DNA from: Microcebus murinus
Taxonomy: Eukaryota; Chordata; Mammalia; Primates; Cheirogaleidae
Direction of reading: 5' to 3'
Assembly (NCBI RefSeq): GCF_040939455.1
Contig: NC_134109.1
Span: 59,300,001-59,364,000 of the forward strand
DNA: 64,000 bases
This document shows, piece after piece, positions 26,366-61,330 of this stretch. The notes below the pieces were generated by a model, which did no database searches, was not told where the DNA came from, and worked only from the letters and a program-made list of their open reading frames with translations. The position numbers and the translations under genes were made by a program. Positions within the stretch are counted from its first letter, which is position 1. Every line of letters begins with the position of its first letter.

Positions 26366-27129
26366 CCCAAGCTATTCTATATTTAATCGTAATTCATGTA
26401 GATTTTGCATTAAAATGTAAAAATTAATTTTTCTAACAAGTTATAGCTTTAGTATTCTATCCCTAAAAGGTATCCTCTTACAGGAAAAACAGAATTATGT
26501 GATAATCTCTCATCCATGTCTCCAGAAGGGTGAAATTGGTCAAGGCTCTAAGGTTGTAGTTCAGTCTGTTCGGGGGATTAGCCCATCTACACAGACTCCA
26601 CTTTCAAGATGACAGCACTTTCACAGAGCCTAGTGGATTTGGATGAGTAATCCCAGAGCGGCAACTTCTGAACTGGAAGAACCCTGCTTCCCTGTTAGGA
26701 AACTTTACTACTCCTGACTCAGCTCTGAAGAGGATGTGGTTGGTAAAGTTTCCTGCTTCTAGTGGTCACATGCTCACATGGCCGCCTCTTGTGTGGGCCT
26801 GGTGGCTACAAAAACAGGGTCAAGTCTGACTTCAGGGATTGCTATTAGACCAGCAACCACATTCACCTGTATGAGGTCAATAGCACCAATCTTAATTAGT
26901 GCAAATGAAGACAAAATGCCTTAGACTTTGCAAGATTTTTGGATCTATAACAGTTAGTGGGTACAGGTCACCAGTCTGGGGATCTAAAAAACTTAATTCT
27001 GTACATTAAAAAAAAAAAAAGGTTACTATGAATATACAGTTTTCCCTTAAAATTATTTATGGTGGTAACTCTAAACTTTACAATAAACCAATTTCTTAGT
27101 GTCTGCTTTAAACACTTAATATATATATG
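26366..27129. other. Unique intergenic block free of recognised repeats
   Basis: One of the longer repeat-free blocks downstream of PSMA6. It contains an AP-1-type TGACTCA at about 26717-26723. No gene recognised; it could be conserved regulatory DNA. Confidence 0.35.
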
Positions 27130-27450
27130 TTTTTTGAGATAAGAGTCTCACTCTGTTGCCTGGGCTAGAGTGCCGTGGCATCAGCCTAGCTCACAGCAAC
27201 CTCAAACTCCTGGGCTCAAGCGATCCTCCTGCCTCAGCCTCCTGAGGAGCTGGGACTACAGGCATGTACCACCATGCCCGGCTAATTTTTTCTATATATT
27301 TTTAGTTGGCCAATTAATTTCTTTCTATTTTTAGTAGAGATGGGGTCTTGCTCTTGCTCAGGCTGGTTTCAAACTCCTGACCTTGAGCGATCCTCCTGCC
27401 TCAGCCTCCCAGAGTGCTAGGATTACAGGCGTGAGCCACCGTGCCCGGCC
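27130..27450 (-). repeat. Alu, lemur type, reverse
   Basis: TTTTTTGAGATAAGAGTCTC head, end GTGCCCGGCC. Confidence 0.92.
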
Positions 27451-27836
27451 CTAAATACTTAGAGTGCAAAAAATATACACATTCTACAACTTTTCTAGTC
27501 CTATGTTTCCTGAAGATAACAATTTCTACTCTTAAATTTTTATTGAGTATAGATTAAATATTTATCTTAAAACTCTTAATATCAATCAGGCTAATCTTTT
27601 TACTATAGTTGAAGTTTTCAATAGAACTTGGAGTCCAGCTTCAGGAATATCCTATTTGAATGAGGATTTGTAAAATAAAGACCTGTCTCACATGCCAACT
27701 TATAGTCAAGGCAAGTCTCAAAACCAGAGTTGTAGTTTATTTAATTATATAGTTAAAGATTAAATTTCTGGCTATTAAGTTCCTTAAGCCAAGAAAGTGA
27801 CTAATGCTACAATGTGAAGATGGTATTTAATGATAC
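27451..27836. other. AT-rich intergenic, no recognised feature
   Basis: Unique sequence between two reverse Alus. Confidence 0.4.
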
Positions 27837-28145
27837 TTTTTTTTTTTTTTTTGCCTGGGCTAGAGTGCCATGGCCTCAGCCTAGCTTACAGCAACCTCAA
27901 ACTCCTGGGCTCAAGCAATCCTTGTGCCTCAGCCTCCTGAGTAGCTGGGACCACAGACATGTGCCACTATGCCCAGCTAGTTTTTTCTATATATTTTTAG
28001 TTGGCCAATTAATTTCTTTCTATTTTTAGTAGAGAAAGGGTCTCACTCTTGCTCAGGCTGGTTTCTAACTCCTGACCTGGAGTGATTCCCCCCACTCGGC
28101 CTCCCAGAGTGCTAGGATTATAGGCGTGAGCCACCACGCCCAGCC
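27837..28145 (-). repeat. Alu, 3'-truncated head, reverse
   Basis: GAAGATGGTATTTA duplications on both sides; the T head passes straight into GCCTGGGCTAGAG, so the GAGACAGAGTCTCACTCTG box is absent. Confidence 0.92.
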
Positions 28146-28229
28146 TGAAGATGGTATTTACGTCTGCATATACTAAAGGCCTAATACTTAAATTGAAGGT
28201 AAACCACAATCATCACCTCACTCCAACTA

Positions 28230-29098
28230 TAATGACTGTTATCAAAAAGACATAACAACTGTTGGTGAGAATGTGGGGAAAAGGGAACCCTCACAGTTAG
28301 TGGGAATGTACATTAGTACAGCCATTATGAAAAACAGTATGGAGGGTCCTCAAAAAATTAAAAATAGAACTATTATGTGATCTAGCAATCCCACTACTGG
28401 GTATATATTCAAAGAAAATGAAATCAGCATGTTGAAGAGAGATCCATAGAAGCCAGGCATGGTGTAATGTGCCTGTAGTTCTAGCTACTTGACAGGCTGA
28501 GGTGGGAGGAATGCTTAAGCCCAGGAGTTTCAAGCTGCAGTTAATCGCCTTCTGCACTCCAGCTTGGGCAAATGAGCAAGACCCCAACTCAAAAAACAAA
28601 AAGAGATAGCCATAAAAATAAATGAAATTCTGTCATTTTTTTGTCAACACGGATGAACCTGGAGATTATAAGTGAAATAAATCAGACATAGAAAGAGAAA
28701 TAACACATTCTTATGATATGCAGAATCTGAAAAAAGTTGATCTCACAGAAATAGTGAATAGAATAGTGGTTATCAGGGACTAGAGGTGGTGGTGAGGTGG
28801 ATGGAGAGAGGTTGGTCAACAGGTACAAAGTGATAATTAGGAAGAATAAGGTCTGGTATCCCACTGCACTGTAGAGTGACCACAATAAACAATAAGGTAT
28901 TATATACCTTAAAATAGCTAGAAAAGAGGATTCTGAATGTTCCCACTATAAAGAAATGATACATGTTTCAGGTAACGGATATGCTAATAACCAATTTGAT
29001 AATTACACAATGTATACACATATTAAAACATCACATTTTATTCCATAAATATGTACATTATGTATCAATTAAAAATTAAAATAATTGAAAAAAATGGA
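28230..29098 (+). repeat. L1MA-like LINE 3' end, sense
   Basis: ORF2-end text (AGCAATCCCACTACTGGGTA, GAACCTGGAGATTATAAGTG) followed by 3' UTR to an A-rich tail near 29098. Interrupted by an old Alu monomer at 28453-28605. It ends about 20-30 bases from the PSMA6 cleavage region in the convergent direction. Confidence 0.85.
28453..28605 (+). repeat. Old Alu monomer inside L1
   Basis: GCCAGGCATGGTGTAATGTG to CAACTCAAAAAACAAAAAG. Confidence 0.8.
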
Positions 29099-29119
29099 GG
29101 TAAAAAAGACAGGATGCAT

Positions 29120-29284
29120 TATTTTCCAAAAGGATTGTTTTTATTTATACAGAGTCCTACCACTTCACAGCAGTAGGTGTGGGAGAGGTTCCTTTCTCAA
29201 TCCAGGGGCCTCCATAATGTTGATTTGTTGTTGCCAAACACACAGGCAAGTGGCATCATGGATTTGGTAAACTAGTAACAATGT
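29120..29284 (-). other. PSMA6: PSMA6 3' untranslated region (end approximate)
   Basis: About 165 bases from the stop to the likely cleavage site. The only good poly(A) signal near the stop is AATAAA at 29145-29140, so cleavage is expected 10-30 bases further, near 29115-29130. Confidence 0.8.
29140..29145 (-). promoter_or_regulatory. PSMA6: PSMA6 poly(A) signal AATAAA
   Basis: Canonical hexamer on the minus strand (TTTATT on plus), about 140 bases past the stop codon. Confidence 0.85.
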
Positions 29285-51730
<22,446 letters not shown>

Positions 51731-51760
51731 TTATACCCGGGGAGTTTTGGGTTGTGGCGG

Positions 51761-52342
51761 TTTGGGGCTTTCTTCGGGAGAGTAAATTGCTTACAGCAAG
51801 GAGGAAAAGGCTTCCTGAGGGCCCAGAGTAGTGATTTGCCTATCACTGTGACCTAAATAGACCGTCTCTCGTTAGTTTTAACACCTTGCAGCCATTCTGT
51901 GGCTGGTTAGATTGCTGGCTTACTTTCTTCCTAACCTCCTTCCCTTACACTTTCCTTCCTACTTTGGAGGGAGATAGATTGCAGGTGCAGTAAGTAGCAG
52001 CAGCCGCTAAATTTAAGCACTGAAGGGACCGGGTTCAAGTAGCCACTGGAAAGAACAGAATTTTCTTCTAGTCGGGCAAGATTTTCCTTTGGCCAGCAGC
52101 CCCGACAATTTTTACACTTAAAAGTGGAGCTGAGGTTAAAATATAGGTGATAGGGGAATCCCGAGGTTAGAGGGCTTTGATCCATAAATGAGAGCCAAAG
52201 GGGCGGGGCTTGTAGCAGGCTAGTGTTGGACGGATTAATGAGAGTATCCAAGCAGGCGAGGTAGCTCCGGGAGAACAGCAGGTGGCTTTTAAAATTGTAA
52301 AATTGTACCTATTTTGACTTTACCCCTAGGCACGCTCCTGTT
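51761..52342. other. PSMA6 5' flank
   Basis: Unique sequence upstream of the promoter; CpG content falls off. No gene recognised. Confidence 0.5.
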
Positions 52343-52506
52343 TATTGAATATAAAATACAAAACATGATATTAAACCTCCCGAGGTTGGTGCACCAAGAA
52401 GGCCAGATACACTAGTTTTGTGAATCTATTGAATATAAAATGCAAAACATGATATTAAACCTCCCGAGGTTGGTGCACCAAGAAGGTCAGATACACTAGT
52501 TTTGTG
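52343..52506. repeat. 84-bp tandem duplication
   Basis: Copy 1 at 52343-52426 and copy 2 at 52427-52506 (last four bases diverge) differ at two positions (ATACA/ATGCA; GGCC/GGTC). Each carries GAGGTTGGTGCACC. Confidence 0.95.
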
Positions 52507-52639
52507 GCACTTTAATGCCTGCTGTAAATACTGAAGGAGGGATTCTTAATCTCTATAATGTAGTTTCTCCTAAACTTACTTTCCATTTTGAAGAAAAAAA
52601 TTTGTAAGACCATCATAAGGAAATTTAATTTCTCAAGTG

Positions 52640-52961
52640 TTTTGTTTTGTTTTGTTGAGACAGAATCTCACTCTGTTGCCCAGGCTAGAGTGCCAAGGCA
52701 TCAGCCTAGCTCACAGCAACCTCCAACTCCTGGGCTCAAGCAATCCTGCCTCAGCCTCCCAAGTAACTGGGACTACAAGCATGCGCAGCCATGCCCGGCT
52801 AATTTTTTCTACATATTTTTAGTTGGCCAATTAATTTTCTTTCTATTTTTAGTAGAGAGGTCTTGCTCTTGCTCTGGCTGATTTCAAACTCCTGACCTTG
52901 AGCGATCCGCCTTGGCCTCCCAGAGTGCTATGATTACAGGTGTGAGCCAGTGCGCCTGGCC
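52640..52961 (-). repeat. Alu, reverse
   Basis: TTCTCAAGTGTTTT on both sides; TTTTGTTTTGTTTTG head. Confidence 0.93.
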
Positions 52962-53559
52962 TTCTCAAGTGTTTTTAAAAAATACATTTCTATTAACCTG
53001 AAAAATAAAATCCCAGACTGAAACATGGTTAAGAAAATAGTAAATGCAAGCAGATCTCTGGTACACAGGGTACTTTCCATCACTGGCTAAGTCCCAAGTA
53101 TACTGATAAAAGTTGTCCTTTGCTTCTGGTTCTGGTCCCTACGCTCAGGACCAACCTCTCTTGACCTTTTGAGTACTTTTGTTTTTCTCAGACTTTGAAA
53201 GAGCGTTGTGTACTGTAATTCCTACAGTTTGCCTGAATAGTCATAGATAAAAGGTTCTTGGTAAGGCTGCTACAAGGATGAACTCAGTCCCATAGCTTCA
53301 ACAGCCAGCTACGCTGATGTCTCTCAAAGTTAGGTGTCTAGCTGGCCCCTTCTCTGGAGCTGATTCTTCTTTAATTCCCTATGGGAAGTTTTCATATTGA
53401 GACACGTGACAACTCAAAACCTAACATGTTCAAAACAGAACTCCTTATCTCTTCCCTCTCAAGCCAATTCCTGCCCCTTGTATCTTGCTTTCCAAGTCCT
53501 CAGAGCCAAAACCTTGTAGCATTTAATTAATATTTCCCCATTCTGCCTCCATGCACTCT

Positions 53560-53735
53560 TGATCTCCCTTATTCTGCTCACTTTGTTCACTATTCATTGA
53601 CCCCCCCTCACCCCTAACCTAAGCTCCGTGAGGGCAAGGATCTTTGTTCATTCAATGATATAACTCAGGCAAATTGAATAACTCATATATATTAAGCGCT
53701 CAATGAATATGAGTTGAATGAATGAATCCCTTACA
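53560..53735 (+). repeat. L2 3' end fragment
   Basis: AAGCTCCGTGAGGGCAAGGA then AAGCGCTCAATGAATATGAG. Confidence 0.75.
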
Positions 53736-53759
53736 GCATAGGAGTTAGGAGTGCATCCC

Positions 53760-53985
53760 TTTCTATTTAAACCTGAATTTAAATTTCATCTGTAACAGTT
53801 ACTAGATCTGTGACCCTATGCAGCCTCCCTAAGTCTGGATTCCCTTATCTGTTAAATTTGGAGAATAAGATCCATTTTATGGGGGCCATTGTGAAGATTA
53901 AATGAGAGAAGGCAAGGAAGTTCTAAACAAAGTGCCTAGCATAAAATAAGCACTGATCAAATGGTGGCTGTTATTATTGTTGCCT
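53760..53985 (+). repeat. MIR, sense
   Basis: TAGATCTGTGACCCTATGCA, GAAGATTAAATGAGAGAAG and AAAGTGCCTAGCATAAAATA. Confidence 0.75.
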
Positions 53986-54149
53986 TCCCATTTGGTCAGT
54001 TACTGAACGCTATTGATTATTCCTATGGAATTATTCTGCCTGCTTTTCATTTTTGTTTACACTGTCCAAATTTAGACCTTTTTTACAGTTTACTCTGGCA
54101 CAGTAGAGTCTCTTCTTGTTGATCCCTCCCACTCTTGAAATCATTTTTT

Positions 54150-54695
54150 AGAGCAAGATCTCATTAGATTGCTTCTCTGCCTAGATTCCTTTGGGCTCCT
54201 CACTACTGAATAAAATGTAGTCTCTAGGTTAGTGCTGAAGCTGTCTACAAGTTGACCTCTACCTATCTTTTCAAACTTCTCTTCCACTTCATTCTCCTAT
54301 TTTTTATTCAAGGGCTACATTCCGTAGCACTGCTTGGATCTGCACTGCCTGATCACGCCTCAAACTCCTCCATAACATTATCTCTCTAGTAAGGACCACT
54401 ATATTCCCATCTCCTCTCCTAAGAAGCTCAAACCTGCTAGTCTATCTCTTTCTCCCCTATATGTCTACTGCATGTAATTTGAATCTTTTACTAACCTGAA
54501 CCAAAGGAAATGGCCATTTTGTAGGTCAAATATTGGCAATTAAATGCTTTAACTTAAAGAATTATGTATCTGGGCTTCATGAAAGATTGGCAGGGCAGAG
54601 GCAGGGTACTTTTCATCTCTGTACTCTCCATTACCCCACGCCCAGGGCTTGCCTCATAAGAGTTCAATAAATAACTGTTAAGTGGAACTGAAAAC
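54150..54695 (+). repeat. L2 fragments
   Basis: TCTACAAGTTGACCTCTACC and later GGGCTTGCCTCATAAGAGTT CAATAAATAACTG resemble L2 ORF2-end and 3' end. Confidence 0.5.
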
Positions 54696-54919
54696 TGTAG
54701 AAAGAAAGGGAACAACTGAGGAATGTTTTCATAGCTGCAAGCCTTTGTGTGCCATATAGACATGGCTGTGAATGTTCACTGCCTTGCAGCGATGAGATAT
54801 TTCAAATCACACACAATGCAGGCTTTGAGAATTATTTTACACATTCAAACAAATCTTGACTCCCTCTTGAGGTTGCATTTAAGATGGGCCCTGAAAGAGG
54901 CATGGGATTTAGGATGGTG

Positions 54920-54923
54920 TGTG

Positions 54924-54960
<37 letters not shown>
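54920..54960. repeat. (TA)n microsatellite
   Basis: Alternating GTGTATATATATAC then about 17 TA units. Confidence 0.95.
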
Positions 54961-54962
<2 letters not shown>

Positions 54963-54984
54963 TCCCACTCCTTTTTTTTTTTGC

Positions 54985-55085
54985 ATTCCGTCCTTTTTTA
55001 ATTTTTATTTTATTTTAGCGTATTATAGGGGTACAAGTGTTAAGGTTACTTATATTGCCTATGCCCCCCTCCCCCTATATATTGA
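54985..55085 (-). repeat. L1 3' tail fragment, antisense
   Basis: TTTTATTTTAGCGTATTATA GGGGTACAAGTGTTAAGG matches the L1 tail at 48655. Confidence 0.7.
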
Positions 55086-55091
55086 TTTTAT

Positions 55092-55648
55092 TTTTTGAGA
55101 CAGAGTCTTGCTCTGTTGCCTGAGCTAGAGTGCGATGGCGTCACCTTAGCTCACAGCAACCTGAAACTCCCAGGCTCAGGCAATCCTTCCACCTCAGCCT
55201 CCCGAGTAGCTGGGACTACAGGCATGCACCACTACGCCCGGCTAATTTTTTCTAATTTTAGTTGCCTGGATATTTTCTTTCTATTTTTAGTAGAGATGGG
55301 ATTTCGCTCTTGCTGAGGCTGGTCTTAAACGCCACCATGCCCGGCTAATTTTTTGTTTATATATCTTAGTTAGCCAATTAATTTCTTTCTATTTATAGTA
55401 GAGATGGGGTCTTGCTCTTGCTCAGGCTGGTTTCGAACTCCTGACCTTGAGCAATCCGCCTGCCTGGGCCCCATATCATTTATGGGTAAAGAAAAGGGAC
55501 CAATGGGGCACCAAATGTGGGGTGCAGTATGACTTCTGTGATTTACATGAGGCAAATTGGTTACACTTTTACTCATAACCCCTTGAAACCCTCCCTCCTC
55601 AGCCCCCCAGAGTGCTAGGATTACAGGTGTGAGCCACCACGCCTGGTC
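55092..55648 (-). repeat. Alu carrying a composite 261-bp insertion, reverse
   Basis: Normal Alu text from 55092 to 55330 (ending GGCTGGTCTTAAAC) and again from 55592 to 55648. In between sit two segments copied from 56051-56191 and 57912-58030. Confidence 0.92.
55331..55591 (+). other. Composite templated insertion
   Basis: 55330-55470 is identical to 56051-56191 (141 bp, offset 721). 55473-55591 is identical to 57912-58030 (119 bp, offset 2,439). Two bases (CC) lie between them without a clear template. Confidence 0.92.
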
Positions 55649-55757
55649 CTAGGATAGTATGTACATTTCAATATTCTTAAGGATACTTCCTGGAAGGAAT
55701 CAACTTCACTTTCAATATGAACATAAATTGAAAGCTAGAATTAGAACCTCAGGCTGC

Positions 55758-55850
55758 TTGAGGGCTATGACCACCTTTGCTTTGCTCACCAGTGTATCCT
55801 CAATACCAAATTGTTCCTAGCATTAAATAAGCACTCAGATCATTCATTGA
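55758..55850 (+). repeat. L2 3' end fragment
   Basis: TGCTCACCAGTGTATCCTCA then CTAGCATTAAATAAGCACTC. Confidence 0.65.
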
Positions 55851-55910
55851 AGGTACACTCTCACTATTTAGGTTTCCTATTATGTTGGATTGTTTTTCTT
55901 TTCTTTCTTT

Positions 55911-56235
<325 letters not shown>

Positions 56236-56267
56236 GAATTGTTTTTCTTTATTAGAAAAGATTTGTG

Positions 56268-56562
56268 GCTGGGCTCGGTGGCTCATGTCTGTAATACTAG
56301 CACTTTGGAAGGTCGAGATAGGAGGATTCCTTGAGGCCAGGAGTTTGAGACCAGCCTGAGCAAAATAGCAAGACCCTGTCTCTACAAAAAAAAAAAAAGC
56401 CAGGTATGGTGGCATGTGCCTGTAATTCCAGCTACTCAGGAGGTTGAGGCAGGAGGAGATCATTTGAGCCCAGGAGTTTGAGGCTGCAGTGAGCTCTGAT
56501 GACATCACTGGACTCTAGCCTAGGCAACAGCTACCCAGTCTCAAAATAAAAAAATAAAAAGG
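56268..56562 (+). repeat. Old Alu, forward
   Basis: GGCTGGGCTCGGTGGCTCAT to CAGTCTCAAAATAAAAAAAT. Confidence 0.88.
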
Positions 56563-57492
56563 TTGTGATTAAACAAGAAATCTAAATCTCAATCCCCTAA
56601 AAGGTCAGAGATTTTACATTAGAATTTGAGATTTTTCCACACAGGCAAATGAATCCTCTGGGAAATCTTTCAGAAAGACAAAACCCTTGCTCATTCCATT
56701 ATAATGGGAAATCCCCTGGCAGCAGGCTTCATGAATATATGCCACTGGGTGCCAGGCAGCAGCTAAACTACTCACCCAGATGGACTTTCCCCTGAGCTGG
56801 GGAGCTTTCACCAGAGTCTGGGTACCAGCACTCCCGTAGCTTTAACACAAGCCTGTGGGGCAGAATTGCTATGTCTGTGTGGAAACTTTGATCTTCCTCT
56901 CTGTGGGGCCACCAAATTAGACTTTTTGAAATGACTTTCTGGTTTTTTGAAAAGTTTTAGAAATGACTTGACATCTCGTGAGTCTTGGAAAATCTCCTGG
57001 GGGCCTCCATTTGGCAAGGCCCGCATTCTCCCCTGGGGGTGGAGGTAGGTGGAAGGTAGGGGTTACCCACAAGGCAAGGTATAAAGTGGCAGCGTAGATT
57101 CCCAGTGACTGAAAACATCCTGCATCACATGGCGTTTAAAGGCAAGATAAGAATTTAGCCTTTAGCTTAAGATGCTCTGTTGGCAGTTTCAGTGAGCTAG
57201 GGAATAGAAAAATGAAGCCTTGTGTTTCTTTTCCATGTGGTATCAGCAGGTGTTGCAACACAATGCTCTGTGAATTGGCCAGTGGTAATAGAGTATCCCA
57301 GGACAGTTGGGATTTCCAGATGTTAAGAGGCCCCAAAGGGCACCTTGGCAAGGACAGAGCTAGGGATGTGGCAGCTCTGGGAAAACAATGAGAGGAAGGT
57401 AGGGAATGTCTAGCTCTCTGGCCAGACATTCACCAATCCAGAACTTCCTCAGAGGACTTGCTGAGGGCAAGAACCTGGTTCTATTTATATTT
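56563..57492. other. Intergenic, no recognised gene
   Basis: Unique; open frames of 65-97 codons on the minus strand carry no domain I know. I find no PRORP exon. Confidence 0.4.
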
Positions 57493-58455
<963 letters not shown>

Positions 58456-58796
58456 GGCCGGGTGTGGTGGCTCACGCTTGTAATCCTAGCACTCCCAGAG
58501 GCCGAAGTGGGAGGATTGATTGAGCTCAGGAGTTCAAGACCAGCCTGAGCAAGAGTGAGACCCCCATCTCGACTAAAAAAAATAGAAATTCTCTGGACAA
58601 CTTAAAATATATAGAAAAAATTAGCCAGGCATGGTGGTGTATGCCTGTAGTCCCAGCTACTTGGGAGGCTGAGGGAGGAGGATCGTCTTAGCCTAGGAGT
58701 TTGAGGTTGCTGTGAGATAGGCTGATGCCATGGCACTCTAGCCAGGACAACAGAGTGAGACTCTGTCTCAAAAAACAAAACAAAACAAAACAAAAC
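58456..58796 (+). repeat. Alu, lemur type, forward
   Basis: AAAACTTTTGATGTTT duplication on both sides. Confidence 0.94.
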
Positions 58797-60162
58797 TTTT
58801 GATGTTTCTTTTGTTTTTGCAAACTCTTCTTAAATGAAGACCCAATGCTCAGCTGATCTCTTGTTTCTGAAAGCCAAGGACTTTGAAAAACACTAAGAAT
58901 TCTCATGGGTCTCCCCAGAATGCTGGAAGAGGCAATGGAAGACCCCAGCTGGCTTGGGCTTAACCGTTAGTGGTTTTTAACACACAACTTCCCTTTAGGG
59001 ATGATAACACAGGAAATTCTTCACAGCTTGAGAGAACAGCAAATGTCCCAGTGAAAAATAAGATGGGGAAGAGAGAGAGAAGGTCCTGAGCTTTGATCAT
59101 GAAGAGGCTGTGCCGTGAGTGTCAGATGCACTGGGTTAGAATCTGAAGCCTTGCCACAGGCTACCTGGTGATCATGACCTCAGTTTCTTTTCTCAAACAG
59201 GTGAGCATGCAGTACCCACTTTAAAGGTATAAAGTAAAATATATTTAACCACTACAGTGAAAATAAGCCACCTTCGAGTAGACTTGAACTCAGCTTGTCT
59301 TTGTAAAAGGAAGGGCTCGGGTGAATAAGGCCTGGATTTTTGGTCATTTATTTTGATCTATCCCTAGTAAAGAATAAAAGAAAGTATGTACTACATGGGC
59401 CTGCCCTGTACACTGCTATTATTCAGAAGTGAAACTTAGTCTGTCCTCTTAATTTGGAAAGCAGCCAATTCTTTTATCCTGCCCACACACATGCAGCCTC
59501 ACTGTGAATATAGATGGGGGCTAGGAATCAATCAGTTCACTGAGGTTTTCCTACACATGCTGTTTCCCTCCATGTTTGAATCTTTATGAATCTCATTTAG
59601 ATTTTATTCACTCTTTTCTCCATGTCCCCCAGCTCCCTGATCAGGTGGGGAAAGGGAGGTGCAGGGGTTGGCCAGGCACCGAGAGAGTGAGTCAAGAGCA
59701 GAAAGGAAATAAGACTTAACAGCCTTCCCTTTAGCCTAGAGACACTTCCTCTTCCTTGAGGTTTCCTAATTGGCTTCCTCTAATTCCTATTTTCTTACCA
59801 CAAAATTAAGTCATCTCTAATGCTCAGAATGAACCAAGTTCTCTTGGGGTAATTGGAGAGAGGGAGAGAGAGAACACGAATGAAGTTTCTCCTTATTTTG
59901 AGCAGTATTTTCAGTCACTAAGTTAGGAACTAGTTTTTGAGAATACAGTTATTGATGGGAAAGCAAGATAGTGCTCCAGTTTTATTTTATTTTTTTGTTT
60001 TTTGTCTTTCATTTATTAGCAGGATTTGAGAGGATCCAGTTTTATATTCTACTTGCTTTAAAATGACTTGATGGCCCTCAACTGGGATCCCCACACTTCA
60101 TTCAAAGTGCATTTAATGTATAGTGGTGAAACAAAGGCAAGTTTCAAAAATCAACCACACCG
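58797..60162. other. Intergenic, no recognised gene
   Basis: Unique; a GA-rich patch at 59853-59875 and the micro-insertion at 59986-60034. Confidence 0.4.
59986..60034 (-). mobile_element. Micro-insertion with 11-bp target duplication
   Basis: A 49-bp T-headed segment between TCCAGTTTTAT at 59975-59985 and 60035-60045. On the minus strand it contains AATAAA followed closely by an A-rich tail. Confidence 0.75.
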
Positions 60163-60257
60163 AGGCAGGTGAATCATTTAAGCTCAAGAGTTCAAGACCA
60201 GCCAGATTAAGAGCGAGACCCCATCTTTACTAAAAATAGAAAGAAATTAGCTGGACA
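60163..60257 (+). repeat. Alu fragment, forward, cut by the next Alu
   Basis: CCGAGGCAGGTGAATCATTT to AAAGAAATTAGCTGGACA. Confidence 0.85.
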
Positions 60258-60588
60258 GGCCGGGCTTGGCGGCTCAAGCCTGTAATCCTAGCACTCTGGG
60301 AGGTCGAGGCGGGTGGATTGCTCAAGGTCAGGAGTTCAAAACCAGCCTGAGCAAGACCCATCTCTATTAAATATAGAAAGAAATTAACTGACCAACTAAA
60401 AAAATATACATACAAAAAATTAGCTGGGCATGGAGATGCATGCCTGTAGTCCCAGCTACTTGGGAGGCTGAGGCAGTAGGATCGCTTGAGCCCAGGAGAT
60501 TGAGGTTGCTGGGAGCTAGGCTGACGCTACAGCACTCCAGCCCAGGTGACAGAGAGAGACTCTGTTCCCCGCCCCTCCCCCCAAAAAA
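60258..60588 (+). repeat. Alu, lemur type, forward, nested
   Basis: GGCCGGGCTTGGCGGCTCAA to a C-rich then A-rich tail (TTCCCCGCCCCTCCCCCC). Confidence 0.92.
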
Positions 60589-60659
60589 TTAACCACAGAC
60601 AGCAGATTTAGACATTAAAACATTCCAAAGATTAAAAACTCTTGGATGATGTCTTACAA

Positions 60660-60735
60660 GTGCATAGCAAGTTTTATTACAGTTACCACAGTGTCATGTA
60701 CATAGTAGATGCTTAATAGATAAATCTTTAATTCA
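60660..60735 (+). repeat. L2 3' end scrap
   Basis: CAGTGTCATGTACATAGTAG ATGCTTAATAGATAAA. Confidence 0.65.
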
Positions 60736-60970
60736 CTTAAGATATGGTGTGATTATAGAGGATAGCATTGAGAGGTTACCATTCTTTTTGGAGGATCAGT
60801 GTGGCATCAGACACCACAGATTAAGTTCCTGCTTAGCCAGCTCACATACAAAATACCAAGGAGCAAGAGGGGAATTCACTCAAAGGAGAAGTGGGTATTA
60901 GAGGTAAAAATCAACAAGACATTTTTCAAACAACTTCTCCAAAGTAATTTATTCTTTATGTATTTATTTA

Positions 60971-61248
60971 TTTGAGACAGAGTCTCACTCTGTTGCCCAG
61001 GCATGAAGGCAGTGGTGTCAGCCTAGCTCACAGCAACCTCAAACCTCTGGGCTCAAGCAATCCTCCTGCCTCAGTCTCCCGCTGGGACTATGGGCGTGCA
61101 CCACCACATCCGTCTAATTTTTTCTATTTTTAGTAGAGATGGGTCTCACTCTTGCTTAGGCTGGTCTCCAACTCCTGAACTCAAGCTATCCTCCTGCCTT
61201 GGCCTCCCAGAGTGCTAGGATTACAGGCGTGAGCCACCGCACCCAGCC
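60971..61248 (-). repeat. Alu, reverse
   Basis: TCCAAAGTAATTTA on both sides; linker partly deleted. Confidence 0.93.
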
Positions 61249-61254
61249 TCCAAA

Positions 61255-61330
61255 GTAATTTAACATTTATTGAGCCACTTCTATGTGCAAGAACCTGGGC
61301 TAGCTGCACTGGGAGACACACAGATGAACT
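61255..61330 (-). repeat. L2 fragment, antisense
   Basis: ACATTTATTGAGCCACTTCT ATGTGCAAGAACC. Confidence 0.65.
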
